Shown here: positions 28,782 to 40,410 of the stretch, piece after piece
Position numbering within the stretch: position 1 is the first letter of the stretch
Layout of the letters: every line of letters starts with the position of its first letter
Origin: Prochlorococcus sp. AG-459-N19
GTDB taxonomy: Bacteria > Cyanobacteriota > Cyanobacteriia > PCC-6307 > Cyanobiaceae
Direction: 5' to 3'
Assembly: GCA_003209375.1 (NCBI GenBank)
Contig: QCRF01000006.1
Location: 1-64,000 of the forward strand
DNA length: 64,000 nt
The notes under the pieces: generated by a model
What the model was told of the DNA's origin: nothing
What the model saw: only the letters and a program-made list of their open reading frames with translations
The model's database searches: none
Translations under genes and position numbers: made by a program

Positions 28782-29132
28782 TTAGACAAGTTCGATTATA
28801 GCCATCTGGGCGTTATCACCTTTTCTAGATACGGTTCTAACTATGCGCGTATAACCACCTTTTCTATCTCCATATCTTTCCTTTGCTTTTTCAAATAATG
28901 AATGAACTAATTTCTTATCATAAATATATCCAATAGCTCTTCTCCTAGAAGCTAAACTTCCCTCTTTAGCGAGTGAAATCATCCTTTCAGCTTCATTTCT
29001 TAATGCTTTTGCCCTTGCTTTTGTTGTTGTAACTCTACCTTCCCTAATCAATTGTGTAGTTAAACCTCTTAAAAGTGCTTTCCTCTGGTCAGCAGGTTTA
29101 CTTAATAATGGAATTCTAAGTTGGTGTCTCAT
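28782..29132 (-). CDS. rplQ: 50S ribosomal protein L17
   Basis: A 116-residue L17 with the conserved [20 protein letters not shown] start, [14 protein letters not shown] and the [17 protein letters not shown] end. It follows rpoA by 14 nt, the usual order at the end of the alpha operon. Confidence 0.97.
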   Translation of the reverse strand: MRHQLRIPLLSKPADQRKALLRGLTTQLIREGRVTTTKARAKALRNEAERMISLAKEGSLASRRRAIGYIYDKKLVHSLFEKAKERYGDRKGGYTRIVRTVSRKGDNAQMAIIELV

Positions 29133-29146
29133 AATCTTAAAAATTG

Positions 29147-30085
29147 TTAAACAGAGGTTCTGCTTTGTGGTATAGAAATGCCGATGCGCTCAAGAGCCTC
29201 AATAACCTCATCTGCAGATTTAGAGCCAAAGTTTTTAATTTCAAGAAGATCTTCATAACTGAAGCCCATTAAATCCGAAACTGAGTTAACTTGAGCCCTT
29301 TTCAAACAATTATATGCTCTAACGGACAAGTTTAGTTCCTCTAGGGGAATTTGAGCTTCAGGAGATGGTTCAGGTTCTTCAGGAATTTCCTCAACCATTG
29401 TCACAGTAGCAAGCGGTTGAAAGAGTTCTATTAACTGATTTGCAGCTTCGGCAATAGCATCGTCAGGACTTGTTGATCCATCTGTTACAACTTCCATTTT
29501 TAATCTTTCTCTTCCTGTTCCACCCTCTGCTACAGCAGTTTCATCAATCGTAAAATTCACTCTCTTAACTGGCATAAATACAGCATCTATTTGAAGTAAA
29601 TCAATAGCAGTTGTCTCTTCACTCTTACGATCGACGGGTCTATATCCAACACCTCTTTCAACATGGATTTCCAACTCTAAGTTGTGACCCTCCTGAATAG
29701 TTGCGATTGGTTTCTCTCCATCGACAATTTCAACTTGGGAGGAAAATTGAATATCATTCGCCTTCACCTCCATTGGACCGCTTGCTACTAACCTGCCGAT
29801 TTCAAGCTCTGGATTAGAACTATTTATTGATAGCTGCTTGCAATTGAGAAGAATATCTAAAACGTCTTCTCTAACGCCAGGAATAGTGGCATATTCATGA
29901 TTAATTCCTGCTATTCTTACTGCAGTTACTGCACTCCCTTCAAGTCCTCCCATAAGGACTCTTCTAAGAGAATTACCCAAAGTTGTAGCTTGTCCCCTTT
30001 CTAGAGGGCCAATTAAAAAAGTTCCTGTTTGGGAGCGATCATCTGCTATCTGATGGTCGATTCTGTCAATCTGGTATTGCAACAC
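29147..30085 (-). CDS. rpoA: RNA polymerase alpha subunit
   Basis: A 312-residue alpha subunit. The N-terminal assembly domain includes [19 protein letters not shown], and the C-terminal domain includes [19 protein letters not shown] and [15 protein letters not shown], which binds DNA and regulators. The start appears to be GTG at 30085, giving the cyanobacterial N-terminus MLQYQIDRI. An 8-C tract on the coding strand lies just upstream in the gap after rpsK and does not touch the frame. Confidence 0.97.
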   Translation of the reverse strand: MLQYQIDRIDHQIADDRSQTGTFLIGPLERGQATTLGNSLRRVLMGGLEGSAVTAVRIAGINHEYATIPGVREDVLDILLNCKQLSINSSNPELEIGRLVASGPMEVKANDIQFSSQVEIVDGEKPIATIQEGHNLELEIHVERGVGYRPVDRKSEETTAIDLLQIDAVFMPVKRVNFTIDETAVAEGGTGRERLKMEVVTDGSTSPDDAIAEAANQLIELFQPLATVTMVEEIPEEPEPSPEAQIPLEELNLSVRAYNCLKRAQVNSVSDLMGFSYEDLLEIKNFGSKSADEVIEALERIGISIPQSRTSV

Positions 30086-30138
30086 GGAAAATAATGAGGT
30101 TAAAAGTGTTTTTGGGGGGGGTTGAGAATGGTTAAGAC

Positions 30139-30531
30139 CTAAACGCGTCTTCGTTTAGGTCTTCTACATCCATTATGAGGTAATGGAGTTACATCTCTTA
30201 TTAGAGTTATTTCTAATCCGGCCACTTGTAAAGCCCTTATGGCCGTTTCCCTACCTGCGCCAGGTCCTCTAACTAGTACTTCTATTTGTCTCATACCCTG
30301 ATCGAGTGCTCTTCTAGCTGCAGCTTCGGCAGCTGTTTGAGCTGCGAATGGGGTACCTTTACGAGCGCCCTTAAACCCACTTGCCCCTGCAGAAGACCAA
30401 GAAATTACATGACCAGAAGTGTCAGTAATAGAGACGATAGTATTATTAAATGTGCTTTGGATATGTACCACACCATTAGGTACATTACGTTTAGATTTCT
30501 TCGAACCTGTTTTTTTTACTGTAGCTGCCAT
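30139..30531 (-). CDS. rpsK: 30S ribosomal protein S11
   Basis: A 130-residue S11 with [41 protein letters not shown] and the C-terminal [18 protein letters not shown]. It follows rpsM by 44 nt and precedes rpoA by 53 nt. Confidence 0.97.
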   Translation of the reverse strand: MAATVKKTGSKKSKRNVPNGVVHIQSTFNNTIVSITDTSGHVISWSSAGASGFKGARKGTPFAAQTAAEAAARRALDQGMRQIEVLVRGPGAGRETAIRALQVAGLEITLIRDVTPLPHNGCRRPKRRRV

Positions 30532-30575
30532 AATTTTTTAATTTAAAACTTCAATGTGTCGATAAATTTAGTTAA

Positions 30576-30941
30576 TTATTTTTTTCTTCCAGCAACTGTT
30601 TTCCTCGAACCTCGTCTTGTTCTTGCATTGGTTCTTGTTCTTTGACCCCTTACTGGAAGACTCATTCTATGTCTTCTTCCTCTTACACACCCTATATCTT
30701 GTAGACGTTTTAAAGCCATTCCCTCTTTTCTTCTCAAATCCCCTTCTAAAGTGAATTCTTCTGTGGCACCTCTAAGTTTTTGCACATCAGAATCTGAAAG
30801 GTCTTTGACTCGAATATCAGGGTTTACACCCGTATTAGCAAGAATTAGCTTTGATCTGGTTAAACCAATTCCATAGACGTATGTAAGTGCTATTTCAACT
30901 CGCTTTTCGCGAGGTATGTCAATTCCTGCAATCCTGGCCAC
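30576..30941 (-). CDS. rpsM: 30S ribosomal protein S13
   Basis: A 121-residue S13 with [26 protein letters not shown], the [17 protein letters not shown] helix-turn region and a basic tail [14 protein letters not shown] that reaches the tRNA sites. It follows rpmJ by 40 nt. Confidence 0.97.
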   Translation of the reverse strand: MARIAGIDIPREKRVEIALTYVYGIGLTRSKLILANTGVNPDIRVKDLSDSDVQKLRGATEEFTLEGDLRRKEGMALKRLQDIGCVRGRRHRMSLPVRGQRTRTNARTRRGSRKTVAGRKK

Positions 30942-30981
30942 GTGTTTTGAATAAGTAAAAGTTTGAATTTAGGGTTGAAAT

Positions 30982-31098
30982 TTAACCCTGACGCTGTTTA
31001 TTGCGAGGTCTTTTCTTGTTAATAACATAGATTTTACCTCTTCTCCTCACGATCTGATCGTCAGGACTAATTTTTTTGACTGAAGATCTGACCTTCAT
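30982..31098 (-). CDS. rpmJ: 50S ribosomal protein L36, zinc-free form
   Basis: A 38-residue L36 starting [20 protein letters not shown] and ending [12 protein letters not shown]. It lacks all the Cys/His zinc ligands of canonical L36 (a CxxC would be expected near residue 11). It lies between adk and rpsM; infA, which is often found here, is absent. Confidence 0.95.
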   Translation of the reverse strand: MKVRSSVKKISPDDQIVRRRGKIYVINKKRPRNKQRQG

Positions 31099-31141
31099 AG
31101 GGGTTTAACAAAATACGTTAATATTATATTCTACATCATCA

Positions 31142-31690
31142 TCAAGCCATTTTTTGTTTGATATCAGAGGAAATGGTTTTTAAATCTCTATCAGCATTAA
31201 TATACTCTAACAATTGGAGATCTTTAAAAAAGTGAATCAATGGTTCTGTAGTTTTTTTATAAATATCAACTCTTGTTCTAATTGTCTCTTCCGTATCATC
31301 TTTTCTCCCTCGTAAAAGCAGGCGCTTAATTAAAACTTCTTCTGGAATATCTAAATAAAAAACCACTTCCAAAGGTTGATTTATTTCAGTTAAAACCTGA
31401 TACAACGAATTTGCTTGAGATAAATTTCTTGGGTAACCATCTAGAATCCACCCTTTATTATCCTTAACTAAATTTTGTCTTACTATCTTTAATACAAGTT
31501 CATCACAAACAAGTTCACCTCGATTCATAATGTCTTTCACCTGGATACCAAGGCTAGTATTCATTTCGATTTCTTTTCTTAATAATTCACCAGTAGAAAG
31601 GTGTAAATATGAATTAGTTTGACTGAGCAATTCCGCTTGAGTCCCTTTCCCTGCTCCAGGAGCTCCTAAAAATAGCAAATGTTTCTTCAT
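31142..31690 (-). CDS. adk: Adenylate kinase
   Basis: A 182-residue short-form adenylate kinase (ATP + AMP to 2 ADP). The P-loop GAPGAGKGT is at residues 9-17; STGELLRKE and DGYPRN follow, with an [13 protein letters not shown] region lacking the zinc insert. Its start codon overlaps the end of secY by one base, as in the classical spc operon. Confidence 0.95.
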   Translation of the reverse strand: MKKHLLFLGAPGAGKGTQAELLSQTNSYLHLSTGELLRKEIEMNTSLGIQVKDIMNRGELVCDELVLKIVRQNLVKDNKGWILDGYPRNLSQANSLYQVLTEINQPLEVVFYLDIPEEVLIKRLLLRGRKDDTEETIRTRVDIYKKTTEPLIHFFKDLQLLEYINADRDLKTISSDIKQKMA

Positions 31691-33009
31691 TAACTGTTAA
31701 TTAGTCCCTCATACCTTTGAGAAATAACATAAGTTTGAATTTGCTTAGCAGTATCTATAGCAACACCCACTAGAATAAGTAATGAAGTTGCTCCTAGACC
31801 TTGAAAAGTCTGAACATTTGTAGCTCTCTCAACTGCAGCTGGGATAATAGCTACTGAACCCAGAAATAATCCTCCCAACAATGTCAACCTATTTTGTATA
31901 CCTGATAAATAGTTTGCCGTATTAGTTCCTGGCCTAACTCCTGGTATCGCTACCCCTCCCTTCTTTAAATTAGAAGCTACATCAACCGGATTAATAGTAA
32001 GAGAGGCATAAAAATAGGAAAAGCCCAAAATTAAAGAAAAAAATGTAAGTGCATATGGCCATGGATTAGAAGATCCTGGATTTAAACTACTCGCTAACTT
32101 GATTAAGACTGGATTGCCCGTAACATTTGCAATAGTTATAGGTAGAAAGATTAAAGCAGATGCAAATATGATAGGCATAACTCCTCCTGCATTTAATTTC
32201 AAAGGTAAATAACTTTGCCTTGTAGGAAGTAGTGTTGAATTTCCTATTTGCCTTTTTGCACTAACAATAGGAATGCGTCTTGCTCCCTCTTGGACAAAAA
32301 TGATCCCAACAATTGTCAGTAAAAATACTCCAAGTAAAACTGCTATACCTAAAACATCTCCTCTATCACCAGTTTGGGCTTTTTCAATAGTTGAACTTAA
32401 AGCTTTAGGTAAAGTCGAAACAATATTCAAAAAAATTACTAGTGAAGCTCCTTGACCTATCCCTTTCTCAGTAATAATTTCACTAAACCACATAACTAAC
32501 ATTGAACCAGTAACTAAGGCAATTGAAGTTTGCAAGACAAATGTAGTTTCACTTATCCCCTGAATGGCATATTGTCTGAGAATTAAGGAAAAAATTATAC
32601 TTTGCAAAAACCCCCATCCTAATGAAACATATCTTGTTATTTGGGCAATTTTTCTTCTACCTGCTTCTCCTTCATTTTTTTGTAAATCTTCAAGAATAGG
32701 CAATGAAGCCGTGAGAAGCTGAATAATAATTGATGCGTTGATAAAAGGAAGTATTCCTAATGCAAATATTCCTAGGGTTGAAATTCCTCCTCCAGTAAAA
32801 ATATCTAAAAATCCTATTAATTGCCCCCCTTGATCTATAAAACTTTTAAAAGCAACCCTATCAATACCTGGCATAGGTATATAGATTCCAAGTCTTACTA
32901 AAAGGAGAAGACCTAAAGTTGTTAAAACTCTGCTCCTAAGCTCTTGATTTAAAAATAATTGGGAAAGTATTTCGGAAGCGCTAGGATTTCTACTTTTGTT
33001 TACAAACAT
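31690..33009 (-). CDS. secY: Protein translocase subunit SecY
   Basis: The 439-residue membrane channel of the Sec translocon, which in cyanobacteria serves both plasma and thylakoid membranes. Ten transmembrane segments are expected; [12 protein letters not shown], the plug region [16 protein letters not shown], and [18 protein letters not shown] are visible. It is in the spc operon between rplO and adk. Confidence 0.97.
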   Translation of the reverse strand: MFVNKSRNPSASEILSQLFLNQELRSRVLTTLGLLLLVRLGIYIPMPGIDRVAFKSFIDQGGQLIGFLDIFTGGGISTLGIFALGILPFINASIIIQLLTASLPILEDLQKNEGEAGRRKIAQITRYVSLGWGFLQSIIFSLILRQYAIQGISETTFVLQTSIALVTGSMLVMWFSEIITEKGIGQGASLVIFLNIVSTLPKALSSTIEKAQTGDRGDVLGIAVLLGVFLLTIVGIIFVQEGARRIPIVSAKRQIGNSTLLPTRQSYLPLKLNAGGVMPIIFASALIFLPITIANVTGNPVLIKLASSLNPGSSNPWPYALTFFSLILGFSYFYASLTINPVDVASNLKKGGVAIPGVRPGTNTANYLSGIQNRLTLLGGLFLGSVAIIPAAVERATNVQTFQGLGATSLLILVGVAIDTAKQIQTYVISQRYEGLINS

Positions 33010-33039
33010 TTTGAAGCTTACATAAATTTTTAATAAATT

Positions 33040-33498
33040 TTATTTATTATTGATAAGCTCGCAGGATCCACCTGCGTCTTCAATTTTTTGTTTTGCAACT
33101 TTTGTGAATGCATGAGCTTGAACTTTTAACTTTACATTAAGTTTTCCGTTACCTAGCACTTTTAAAGGAAATTTTGGTTTAAAGATCAATCCTTTCTTAA
33201 CAAGTGAGTCTAAGTTAACAGTTTCGTTATCTTTAAAACCATTTAATTTATCTAAATTAATTATGGAAAAGTTCTTTTGATTAATAATTTCAAAGTGCTT
33301 TAATTTTGGAACTCTTCTGTATAAGGGCATTTGGCCACCTTCAAAGCCTGGACGTGTGGGTCTTCCAGAACGTGACTTTTGTCCTCTCATTCCAAAACCA
33401 CATGAAGCACCCTGACCGGCTGCAATACCTCTACCCTTTCTTAATTTTTTCTTTCTTGAGCCAGAGTTTGATTTAAGTGTATTTAATGTTGAAGTCAT
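33040..33498 (-). CDS. rplO: 50S ribosomal protein L15
   Basis: An L15 of about 152 residues with [24 protein letters not shown] and [16 protein letters not shown] chose the ATG giving [11 protein letters not shown] at 33498 over one three codons earlier (33507), because the later start matches the family and leaves 5 nt after the rpsE stop. rpmD (L30), found upstream in many bacteria, is absent, as usual in cyanobacteria. Confidence 0.95.
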   Translation of the reverse strand: MTSTLNTLKSNSGSRKKKLRKGRGIAAGQGASCGFGMRGQKSRSGRPTRPGFEGGQMPLYRRVPKLKHFEIINQKNFSIINLDKLNGFKDNETVNLDSLVKKGLIFKPKFPLKVLGNGKLNVKLKVQAHAFTKVAKQKIEDAGGSCELINNK

Positions 33499-33503
33499 AA
33501 TTT

Positions 33504-34124
33504 TCAAGAATAGAGCTGTTCAAGTGAGATACCTCTCTCCCTTGAAGCAGATTTATGTGTTCTTAATTGAGAAAGAGCTACCATAGCAGCTCTTGCATTA
33601 TTTAAAGGTGTTTTACTACCCAATCTTTTTGCTAAGACATTTTTTATGCCCGCTAATTCTAAAACAGTTCTTATTGAACCACCAGCAATTACGCCTGTAC
33701 CTGGAGCAGCCGGTCTAATTAGTACATTAGCAGCACCATCTCGACCTTTAGATAAAGTTGGTATTGAATTATTTGGAGTTAAGGGAACTCTAACAAGATT
33801 CTTTTTACCATCTGAAACTCCCTTTCTAACAGCACCAATAACATCTCCCGCTTTTCCAACTCCTACTCCAACTTGACCTTTCTCATTGCCTACAACAACG
33901 ATTGCTCTAAAACTCATTTTTTTTCCGCCTTTAACAGTTTTAGAAACACGTCTTATTTGAACAACCCTTTCTTGCCAATCAGAATCTCTCTCAAGATTTT
34001 TCGAATCGCCTCTTCTATTTCTTTTTCGATCATTACGGTTATTCTTTTTTTGTTCGCCAGGCATTGCTCCAGGAACGTTATCATTCTTGGATTGAATTTC
34101 TTGTTTTGTAGGAGTGTCAGTCAT
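33504..34124 (-). CDS. rpsE: 30S ribosomal protein S5
   Basis: A 206-residue S5 with an extra hydrophilic, Lys/Asn/Arg-rich N-terminus of about 45 residues. The core follows: [39 protein letters not shown] and the [19 protein letters not shown] segment. It follows rplR by 15 nt. Confidence 0.97.
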   Translation of the reverse strand: MTDTPTKQEIQSKNDNVPGAMPGEQKKNNRNDRKRNRRGDSKNLERDSDWQERVVQIRRVSKTVKGGKKMSFRAIVVVGNEKGQVGVGVGKAGDVIGAVRKGVSDGKKNLVRVPLTPNNSIPTLSKGRDGAANVLIRPAAPGTGVIAGGSIRTVLELAGIKNVLAKRLGSKTPLNNARAAMVALSQLRTHKSASRERGISLEQLYS

Positions 34125-34139
34125 AGTAAAAATTAAAAG

Positions 34140-34508
34140 TTAGAATTCTAAGCCAGCTTCACGAGCAGCGTCAGCAAGTGCCTTAACTCTACCGTGATAT
34201 AAATTACCTCCACGGTCAAAAATTACTTGCTTAATACCTTTTTTTATTGCTCTCTTTGCTAGTAATTTGCCAACAATGGAAGAGGAATTACAATCAGAAG
34301 CTAATTTCTTAGTTTTTTCTGTTAGTTCCTTATCAACAGTTGAAGCAGAGCAAATAGTTGTTTGAGCACTATCATCTATAACCTGGGCATAGATGTGGTT
34401 ATTAGAGCGAAAAACAGACAATCTTGGACGGGTTGAATCTCCAATTAAGAACCTCCTTAATCTTCTATGTCTTTTTTGGGTTTGTAATTTTCTGGAAAGT
34501 TTGGTCAT
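34140..34508 (-). CDS. rplR: 50S ribosomal protein L18
   Basis: A 122-residue L18, the 5S rRNA-binding protein, with [20 protein letters not shown] and the C-terminal [26 protein letters not shown]. It follows rplF by 14 nt. Confidence 0.97.
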   Translation of the reverse strand: MTKLSRKLQTQKRHRRLRRFLIGDSTRPRLSVFRSNNHIYAQVIDDSAQTTICSASTVDKELTEKTKKLASDCNSSSIVGKLLAKRAIKKGIKQVIFDRGGNLYHGRVKALADAAREAGLEF

Positions 34509-34522
34509 TTTTTTAATTGGAA

Positions 34523-35062
34523 TTATTTTTTGCCAGATTTACCAGCTTTTCTGAGAATTGTCTCATCATGGTATTTAATTCCTTTGCCTTTATATGGCTC
34601 TGGAGGTCTAATTGATCTGATTTTTGCTGCTTCATTGCCAACAATTTCTTTATCAATACCAGATACGGTAACATTTGTATTACTGTCAACTTTGTATGTT
34701 ATACCATCAGGGGGGATCATTTCTACAGGATGACTATATCCTGCACTTACTACTAGATTTTTACCTTTTACTTGTGCTCTTGATCCAACGCCAACAATTT
34801 CTAGTTTCTTTGAAAAACCTTGAGAAACCCCTTCAACCATATTTGCAATTAAGGCTCTACATAAACCATGTCTCTGCCTTGAGTATATTTTTGTTGTAGT
34901 AGGACTTACGACGACAGTATTATCTTTCTTATCAAAACTAACTCCCTCAGGCATGAGACGTTTTAACTCACCCTTTGGGCCTTTCACTGTAACTGTTAAT
35001 CCATCAAAATCAACTGAAACTTTATCTGGAATAAGGACTGGTGTTTTTCCGATTCTTGACAT
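34523..35062 (-). CDS. rplF: 50S ribosomal protein L6
   Basis: A 179-residue L6 with [15 protein letters not shown], the [10 protein letters not shown] hairpin and the C-terminal [16 protein letters not shown], which contacts 23S rRNA near the sarcin-ricin loop. It follows rpsH by 12 nt. Confidence 0.97.
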   Translation of the reverse strand: MSRIGKTPVLIPDKVSVDFDGLTVTVKGPKGELKRLMPEGVSFDKKDNTVVVSPTTTKIYSRQRHGLCRALIANMVEGVSQGFSKKLEIVGVGSRAQVKGKNLVVSAGYSHPVEMIPPDGITYKVDSNTNVTVSGIDKEIVGNEAAKIRSIRPPEPYKGKGIKYHDETILRKAGKSGKK

Positions 35063-35074
35063 GATTAATTCTCC

Positions 35075-35476
35075 TTAGTAAACATAGCAGAGGATTTCAC
35101 CGCCAATGCCTTGCTTCCTTGCATCGCGATCACTCATAACCCCTTTTGAAGTTGATATTATGGCAACTCCAAGACCTCCAAGAACTTTTGGTAAACCTCT
35201 AGTATTTTTATAAATTCTCAAACCCGGTTTACTAACTCTTTGCATAGATCGAATAGTAGGGAATTTGTTTTTACCACTATATTTGAGGCCGAGTGTTATT
35301 TGTGATTTATAACCTTCACCTTCCTCATTAATATCAGCAATGAACCCCTCTTTTTGCAACACTTTAGCAATACTCAAGGACATTTTTGAACCTGGGATTG
35401 TTGTGGTTGTATGCTTTTTTTGACTCGCATTTCTAATTCGAGTGAGCATATCTGAAATAGGATCGTGATTTGACAT
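35075..35476 (-). CDS. rpsH: 30S ribosomal protein S8
   Basis: A 133-residue S8 with [17 protein letters not shown] and the C-terminal [31 protein letters not shown]. It follows rplE by 9 nt. rpsN (S14), which lies between L5 and S8 in many bacteria, is absent here, as is normal for cyanobacteria. Confidence 0.97.
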   Translation of the reverse strand: MSNHDPISDMLTRIRNASQKKHTTTTIPGSKMSLSIAKVLQKEGFIADINEEGEGYKSQITLGLKYSGKNKFPTIRSMQRVSKPGLRIYKNTRGLPKVLGGLGVAIISTSKGVMSDRDARKQGIGGEILCYVY

Positions 35477-35485
35477 AGTTTTAAT

Positions 35486-36025
35486 TTAATTCTTACTAAA
35501 AGGCATTCCTAACTCCTGCAAAAGAGCTTTACCTTCTTGATCTGATTTTGCACTAGTGACAATAGTTATATCCATACCTCTTATTGAGTCTATTTTATCA
35601 AAAGAGATTTCAGGAAAAATCAATTGCTCTTTAACGCCAACGGTGTAATTCCCCCTCCCATCAAAACTTTTTGGATTAACTCCTCTAAAGTCTCTTATTC
35701 TTGGTAAAGCTAGATTTATAAATCTTTCCAAAAAGGAATACATCCTGTCTCCCCGCAAAGTTACAGTACAACCAATCGGCATGCCCTCACGAATTTTAAA
35801 ACCCGCGATAGCTTTTTTAGCCCTAGTTACTAAGGCCTTTTGTCCCGTAATTGTTGCCATTTCGTTTAAAGAGGCTTCTAGAGCTTTGGAATTTGAAGCT
35901 GCCTCACCAAGACCTCTGTTAACGTTGACTTTTACAACTTTAGGTACTTGATGAATATTTTTAAGACCAAGGTCTTTTAAAAGTTTTGGTCTTATTGATT
36001 CTTTGTAGCGATTTTTTAGAGTCAT
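35486..36025 (-). CDS. rplE: 50S ribosomal protein L5
   Basis: A 179-residue L5 that contacts 5S rRNA and P-site tRNA. Key blocks are [38 protein letters not shown] and IPR-like [12 protein letters not shown]. It lies 72 nt after rplX. Confidence 0.97.
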   Translation of the reverse strand: MTLKNRYKESIRPKLLKDLGLKNIHQVPKVVKVNVNRGLGEAASNSKALEASLNEMATITGQKALVTRAKKAIAGFKIREGMPIGCTVTLRGDRMYSFLERFINLALPRIRDFRGVNPKSFDGRGNYTVGVKEQLIFPEISFDKIDSIRGMDITIVTSAKSDQEGKALLQELGMPFSKN

Positions 36026-36097
36026 AATTTTTTGTTAATTCTGGTCTTTGTCAGAATTGATAAATTAAAAAGTTGAAATCTGGTTTTTGATGAAAAA

Positions 36098-36454
36098 TTA
36101 ATCAATTACTTCACCAGTTTTCTTCAATCTTCTTTTCTTAACACCTTCTTTATCAATAAAGTATTCAATCTTACTTGTAAGATTTTTATCCTTTGAAAAG
36201 AACATTACATTTGATGCATGTAAAGATGCTTCTTCTGTAAGTATTCTTCCAGTTTCTCCTTCTTGAGTTGGTTTTACGTGTTTAGTCCTAAGGTTAATTC
36301 CCTTAACTACTACTCTATTTTCAAGAGGAATAGTTTTTAAAACCTCACCAGTTTTCCCTTTTTCCTTGCCATTAATTACTTTTACCAAATCTCCAGTTTT
36401 GATTCTCATTTTTATTCTCTGAAAATTTTTCTTTTGTTTTAATGAGTCCAACAT
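36098..36454 (-). CDS. rplX: 50S ribosomal protein L24
   Basis: L24, an early assembly factor, with the KOW motif in [21 protein letters not shown]. The frame from 36454 gives 118 residues and starts directly after the rplN stop. An internal ATG at residue 16 (MRIKTGDLV) would give the length more usual for bacteria. Both are possible; I kept the longer form because it abuts rplN. Confidence 0.95.
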   Translation of the reverse strand: MLDSLKQKKNFQRIKMRIKTGDLVKVINGKEKGKTGEVLKTIPLENRVVVKGINLRTKHVKPTQEGETGRILTEEASLHASNVMFFSKDKNLTSKIEYFIDKEGVKKRRLKKTGEVID

Positions 36455-36820
36455 TTAAATAACCTCCGGAGCAAGAGAAACAATCTTTGTATAATTTTTA
36501 TCCCGCAGTTCTCTAGCTACAGGGCCAAAAACTCTAGTACCTTTTGGATTCTTATCTTCATTAATCAATACTGCAGCATTGTCATCAAATCTGATTGAAT
36601 TACCAGTATTTCTTCTTAATGTTGCTTTAGTTCTGACGATAACAGCTTTAACAACTTCAGATTTTTTAACTCCCATATTTGGAAGAGCATCTTTTACAGT
36701 TGCTACGATTACATCCCCAACATGTGCATACCTTCTATTGGAGCCTAAAACTCTAATACATTGAAGTCTTTTAGCTCCACTGTTATCAGCAACTGTTAAA
36801 TAAGTTTCTTGTTGAATCAT
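36455..36820 (-). CDS. rplN: 50S ribosomal protein L14
   Basis: A 121-residue L14 with [25 protein letters not shown] and the C-terminal [26 protein letters not shown]. It overlaps rpsQ by four bases, suggesting coupled translation. Confidence 0.97.
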
Positions 36821-37083
36821 TTTTTTACCTCCTGCGCCTGACTTGTTTTAGTGAGAATCTCTTCTATTGCCCATCTTTTATGAGCACTAAGAGGTCTAGT
36901 TTCTCTAATTTTAACTCGATCACCTAAAACGCATGTATTTTCGGGATCATGAGCCTTGTATCGTGTAGTTCTACTTACAATTTTTTTATAAGTGGGATGT
37001 GGATATCTGTTAATAACAGCAACAACAACCGTTTTATCCATTTTGTCGCTGACAACAGTACCAATTCTTTCTTTAAGTGCCAT
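36817..37083 (-). CDS. rpsQ: 30S ribosomal protein S17
   Basis: An 88-residue S17 with [41 protein letters not shown] and [13 protein letters not shown]. It follows rpmC by 9 nt. Confidence 0.97.
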
Positions 37084-37092
37084 AACTAATAA

Positions 37093-37311
37093 TTAAGCAG
37101 AAGTAGATTTAGAAGCAGATTGACTCTTACTGAGAGTTAGTAATTGCGCAACTTGTTTCTTGATGTTCTTAAATTTATGAGTTTCATTGAGCTGTCTTGT
37201 AGCTTGCTTGAATCTCAAGTCAAAAAGATCTTTTCGCAATTGATTAATCTTTTCATTGATTTGATCAGAATTTAATTTTTTAAATTCTTTAAAAGACTCT
37301 GAGTTTTTCAT
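37093..37311 (-). CDS. rpmC: 50S ribosomal protein L29
   Basis: A 72-residue helical L29 at the tunnel exit, with the family pattern [20 protein letters not shown] and [12 protein letters not shown]. It has a Ser-rich tail. It overlaps the end of rplP by four bases. Confidence 0.96.
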   Translation of the reverse strand: MKNSESFKEFKKLNSDQINEKINQLRKDLFDLRFKQATRQLNETHKFKNIKKQVAQLLTLSKSQSASKSTSA

Positions 37312-37790
37312 TGTTTAACCTCCTCTTGAGATTTTTTACTGTTTTTTGCATTTTTTTGTGAGGAATCATCTAGATTTTTTTCAATGGAGATAAATTTAGT
37401 TTTTACTGGAAGTTTGTATTGAGCCAGACGCATAGCTTCCTTTGCAATTTCCTCAGTGATATCCTCACCGCCCATTTCAAAAAGTATTCTTCCAGGTTTT
37501 ACAACTGCAACCCAAAACTCTGGATTGCCTTTACCAGAACCCATCCTAGTTTCGGCAGGTCTCATCGTTACAGGTTTATCAGGAAATATTCTTATCCAAA
37601 TTTGACCACCACGTTTGATATATCTTGTCATGGCTCTTCTACTTGCTTCAATTTGACGTGCAGTTACCCAGCCACAATCTTGAGCTTGAAGAGCAAATTG
37701 ACCGAATGCAATAGTATTACCTTTTGAGGCTACTCCTCTCATTCTGCCTCTATGTTGTTTACGGAATTTAGTACGTTTTGGACTAAGCAT
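37308..37790 (-). CDS. rplP: 50S ribosomal protein L16
   Basis: A 160-residue L16 with [32 protein letters not shown] and [19 protein letters not shown]. The C-terminus has an additional Ser/Asn/Lys-rich tail of about 20 residues beyond the core. It follows rpsC by 11 nt. Confidence 0.97.
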   Translation of the reverse strand: MLSPKRTKFRKQHRGRMRGVASKGNTIAFGQFALQAQDCGWVTARQIEASRRAMTRYIKRGGQIWIRIFPDKPVTMRPAETRMGSGKGNPEFWVAVVKPGRILFEMGGEDITEEIAKEAMRLAQYKLPVKTKFISIEKNLDDSSQKNAKNSKKSQEEVKQ

Positions 37791-37801
37791 TTTTATACCT
37801 C

Positions 37802-38533
37802 CTATGAATTCTCATTTGAACGATCCTCAAATTGCTGAGGTCTTCTACTACTTTTCCTCTTAGGGCTCACTCCCGCAGGGATAGTTTGTTCTTCTTTGGG
37901 GAGAACTTCACCTTTGAAAACCCAAACTTTAATACCTAGTACACCGTAAGTTGTATTAGCTTCACGCGTTGCATAGTCGATTTCAGCTCTCAAAGTATGC
38001 AATGGTACTCTACCTTCTCTAGTCCATTCAGTTCTAGCTATTTCAGCACCATTCAACCTTCCTCCTACTTGAATTTTTAGACCTAAGACTCCAGCCCTTT
38101 GAGCTCTTTGTAAGGCCATCCTTATAGTTCTTCTAAAGGCGACTCTTTTTTCTAGTTGTTGAGCAATATATTCAGCTAGTAAGAAAGCATCGGCATCAAC
38201 ACGTTCAACTTCAACAACATTTATTCTGACTTGCCTTGTTCTATCGCCTATAGTTTTTTGAATACCAGATCTTAATTCTTCAATACCACTTCCTTGTCTT
38301 CCAACTATAACTCCTGGTCTTGCTGTTTTTAATTCAAGTTCCAGTTGGTCAGCTTTTCTAGCTATTAAAACATCGCTAATCCCCGCTGCTCCATATTTTT
38401 TTTGTATAAAAGTACGAATTTTAGAATCTTCTTGGAGAAGAATTGGATATGTTTTAGAAGTGGCGAACCATTTAGAGCGATGCTCTTGTGTAATTCCTAA
38501 TCTCAATCCAGAAGGATGTATTTTTTGTCCCAT
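37802..38533 (-). CDS. rpsC: 30S ribosomal protein S3
   Basis: An S3 of 243 residues starting [21 protein letters not shown] chose the ATG at 38533, not the upstream ATG at 38596, because MGQK is the family start; the extra 21 residues would be antisense-free read-through of the rplV end. The start overlaps the rplV stop by one base (TAATG). The KH RNA-binding region holds [14 protein letters not shown] and the C-terminal half [12 protein letters not shown]. Confidence 0.96.
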   Translation of the reverse strand: MGQKIHPSGLRLGITQEHRSKWFATSKTYPILLQEDSKIRTFIQKKYGAAGISDVLIARKADQLELELKTARPGVIVGRQGSGIEELRSGIQKTIGDRTRQVRINVVEVERVDADAFLLAEYIAQQLEKRVAFRRTIRMALQRAQRAGVLGLKIQVGGRLNGAEIARTEWTREGRVPLHTLRAEIDYATREANTTYGVLGIKVWVFKGEVLPKEEQTIPAGVSPKRKSSRRPQQFEDRSNENS

Positions 38534-38919
38534 TAGTTTTGTACCTCCGCATTTGTTTGGGAAGGAGCAGATTCTACAGAAATACTTATGTGGCAAGTCT
38601 GTTTTTTAATTGAAAAAGCTCGACCTTGAGCTCTGGGCCTATACCTTTTCATTACAGGACCACTATTAGCCCATGCAGAGGAAATCACTAAGTTAGATGG
38701 ATCCATTCCAAGGTTATGTTCTGCATTCGCAACCGCAGATCTTAGAACTTTAGTAATGGGATCTGTAGATCTGTAAGGCATAAATTCCAACATAATCAAT
38801 GCATCTCTATAAGACCTACCCCTTATCTGATCCAAAACTCTTCTGACTTTAGATGCTGATCCGCGAACATAATTCCCATGTGCAACGGCTGTTTTTTGTG
38901 TTTCAGGTGTTTTTGTCAT
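38533..38919 (-). CDS. rplV: 50S ribosomal protein L22
   Basis: A 128-residue L22 that lines the exit tunnel, with [38 protein letters not shown] and the [20 protein letters not shown] tunnel loop. It overlaps the rpsS stop by four bases. Confidence 0.97.
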
Positions 38920-39194
38920 GATTTTGCTCCTTTCTTATCTCTTATATGACCTCGGTAAGTGCGTGTAGGAGCAAATTCACCGAGTTTATGACCAATCATT
39001 TGTTCAGTAATAAATACTGGAATGTGAGTCTTGCCGTTGTGTACAGCGATTGTGTGACCGATCATTAAAGGTAAAATCGTAGAGGATCTCGACCAAGTTT
39101 TGATAACAGACTTGTCATTATCAGTATTTTGTTTTTCTACCTTCTTGAGCAAGCTATCTGCTATAAAAGGTCCTTTTTTTAGTGAACGTCCCAT
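38916..39194 (-). CDS. rpsS: 30S ribosomal protein S19
   Basis: A 92-residue S19 with [42 protein letters not shown] and [15 protein letters not shown]. It follows rplB by 37 nt. Confidence 0.97.
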
Positions 39195-39231
39195 GATTAT
39201 AAAATAGAAATTGAAATAATAGATGAAGTAA

Positions 39232-40095
39232 TCAAGAGTCTCTTCCTCCTCTACTCCTTTTAGAAACGCGACGACGTCTTCGAACTACTAATTTATTGCT
39301 TGGTTTGTTCTTTTTACGTGTCTTTAATCCAAGAGCTGGTTTACCCCATGGAGTGACTGGGCCTGCTCTACCAATTGGTGCTTTTCCCTCTCCTCCTCCA
39401 TGTGGATGATCACACGGGTTCATCACACTACCCCTTACTTGAGGCCTTCTTCCAAGCCATCTTCTTCTTCCCGCTTTACCTAAGCTAGTATTTCTTATTT
39501 CAGAATTACCTACTTCACCAAGAGTTGCGTAGCATTCTTTTCTTACAAGTCTTACCTCAGTAGATGGGAGTTTTAATGCAACATAATCTCCCTCTTTTGC
39601 CATAACTTGAGCACTAGCTCCTGCGGATCTAACCATTTGAGCACCCCTACCTGCGTATAGCTCAACACAATGAACACTAGATCCTAATGGCATAACAGAA
39701 AGCGGCATTGCATTTCCATCTTCAATTGGAACACTTTCTCCAGAAATGACATTTTGTCCGACTTTTACTCCTGCTGGAGCGATAATATATCTTTTCTCTC
39801 CATCTTCGTAAAATAAAAGTGCCAACCTTGCATTTCTATGAGGATCGTAGTGTATAGCTGCAACTTTAGCGTTGATATTTCTTTTATCTCTCCTAAAGTC
39901 AACCAATCTATATTGCCTTTTGTGACCACCTCCACGATGACGACAAGTAATAACTCCACGATTATTCCTACCTTTAACTCTATGTTTTGAAACTATTAGT
40001 GATCTTTCAGGTTTTGCACTTGTGATTTCACTAAAGTCAGTAACCACTCTCTGCCTAGTGCCAGGTGTATAAGGTTTAAATTTACGTATTGCCAT
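39232..40095 (-). CDS. rplB: 50S ribosomal protein L2
   Basis: A 287-residue L2 needed for subunit association and the peptidyl-transferase centre. The conserved [14 protein letters not shown] and the peptidyl-transferase loop [20 protein letters not shown] (with the key histidine) are intact. It follows rplW by 12 nt. Confidence 0.98.
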
Positions 40096-40107
40096 GATTA
40101 AAACTCC

Positions 40108-40410
40108 TTAAGATTCTGGAAATAGTTGGATTTTGTCTCCTTCAGCAAGACGTACAATTGCCTTCTTGACCTGAGAACGTTTACCGGAAAATTTCCCGAC
40201 TCTTCTTGTTCTCCTAGGAGGATTCATAGTGTTAACTCCTATGACTTTAACACTGAACAAGGCTTCAATAGCTGCCTTTATTTGTGGTTTAGCCGCTCTA
40301 TGATCTACTTCGAAAGTATATTGGTTAAGATCTAGTGCATTTGTAGCTTTTTCAGTAATAACTGGCTTTCGTATTACATCGGCTAAACGAGAATCGAATA
40401 ATCTACTCAT
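40108..40410 (-). CDS. rplW: 50S ribosomal protein L23
   Basis: A 100-residue L23, the docking point for SRP and trigger factor at the tunnel exit. [25 protein letters not shown] and the [19 protein letters not shown] end are typical. It overlaps the rplD stop by four bases. Confidence 0.97.
   Translation of the reverse strand: MSRLFDSRLADVIRKPVITEKATNALDLNQYTFEVDHRAAKPQIKAAIEALFSVKVIGVNTMNPPRRTRRVGKFSGKRSQVKKAIVRLAEGDKIQLFPES

Noticed and set aside
30114..30121. An 8-G tract as a frameshift in rpoA or rpsK
   Set aside because: It lies in the gap between the two genes and both frames are complete.
33040..36025. Deletion of rpsN and rpmD from the spc operon
   Set aside because: S14 and L30 are normally elsewhere or absent in cyanobacterial spc operons, so this is the expected order.
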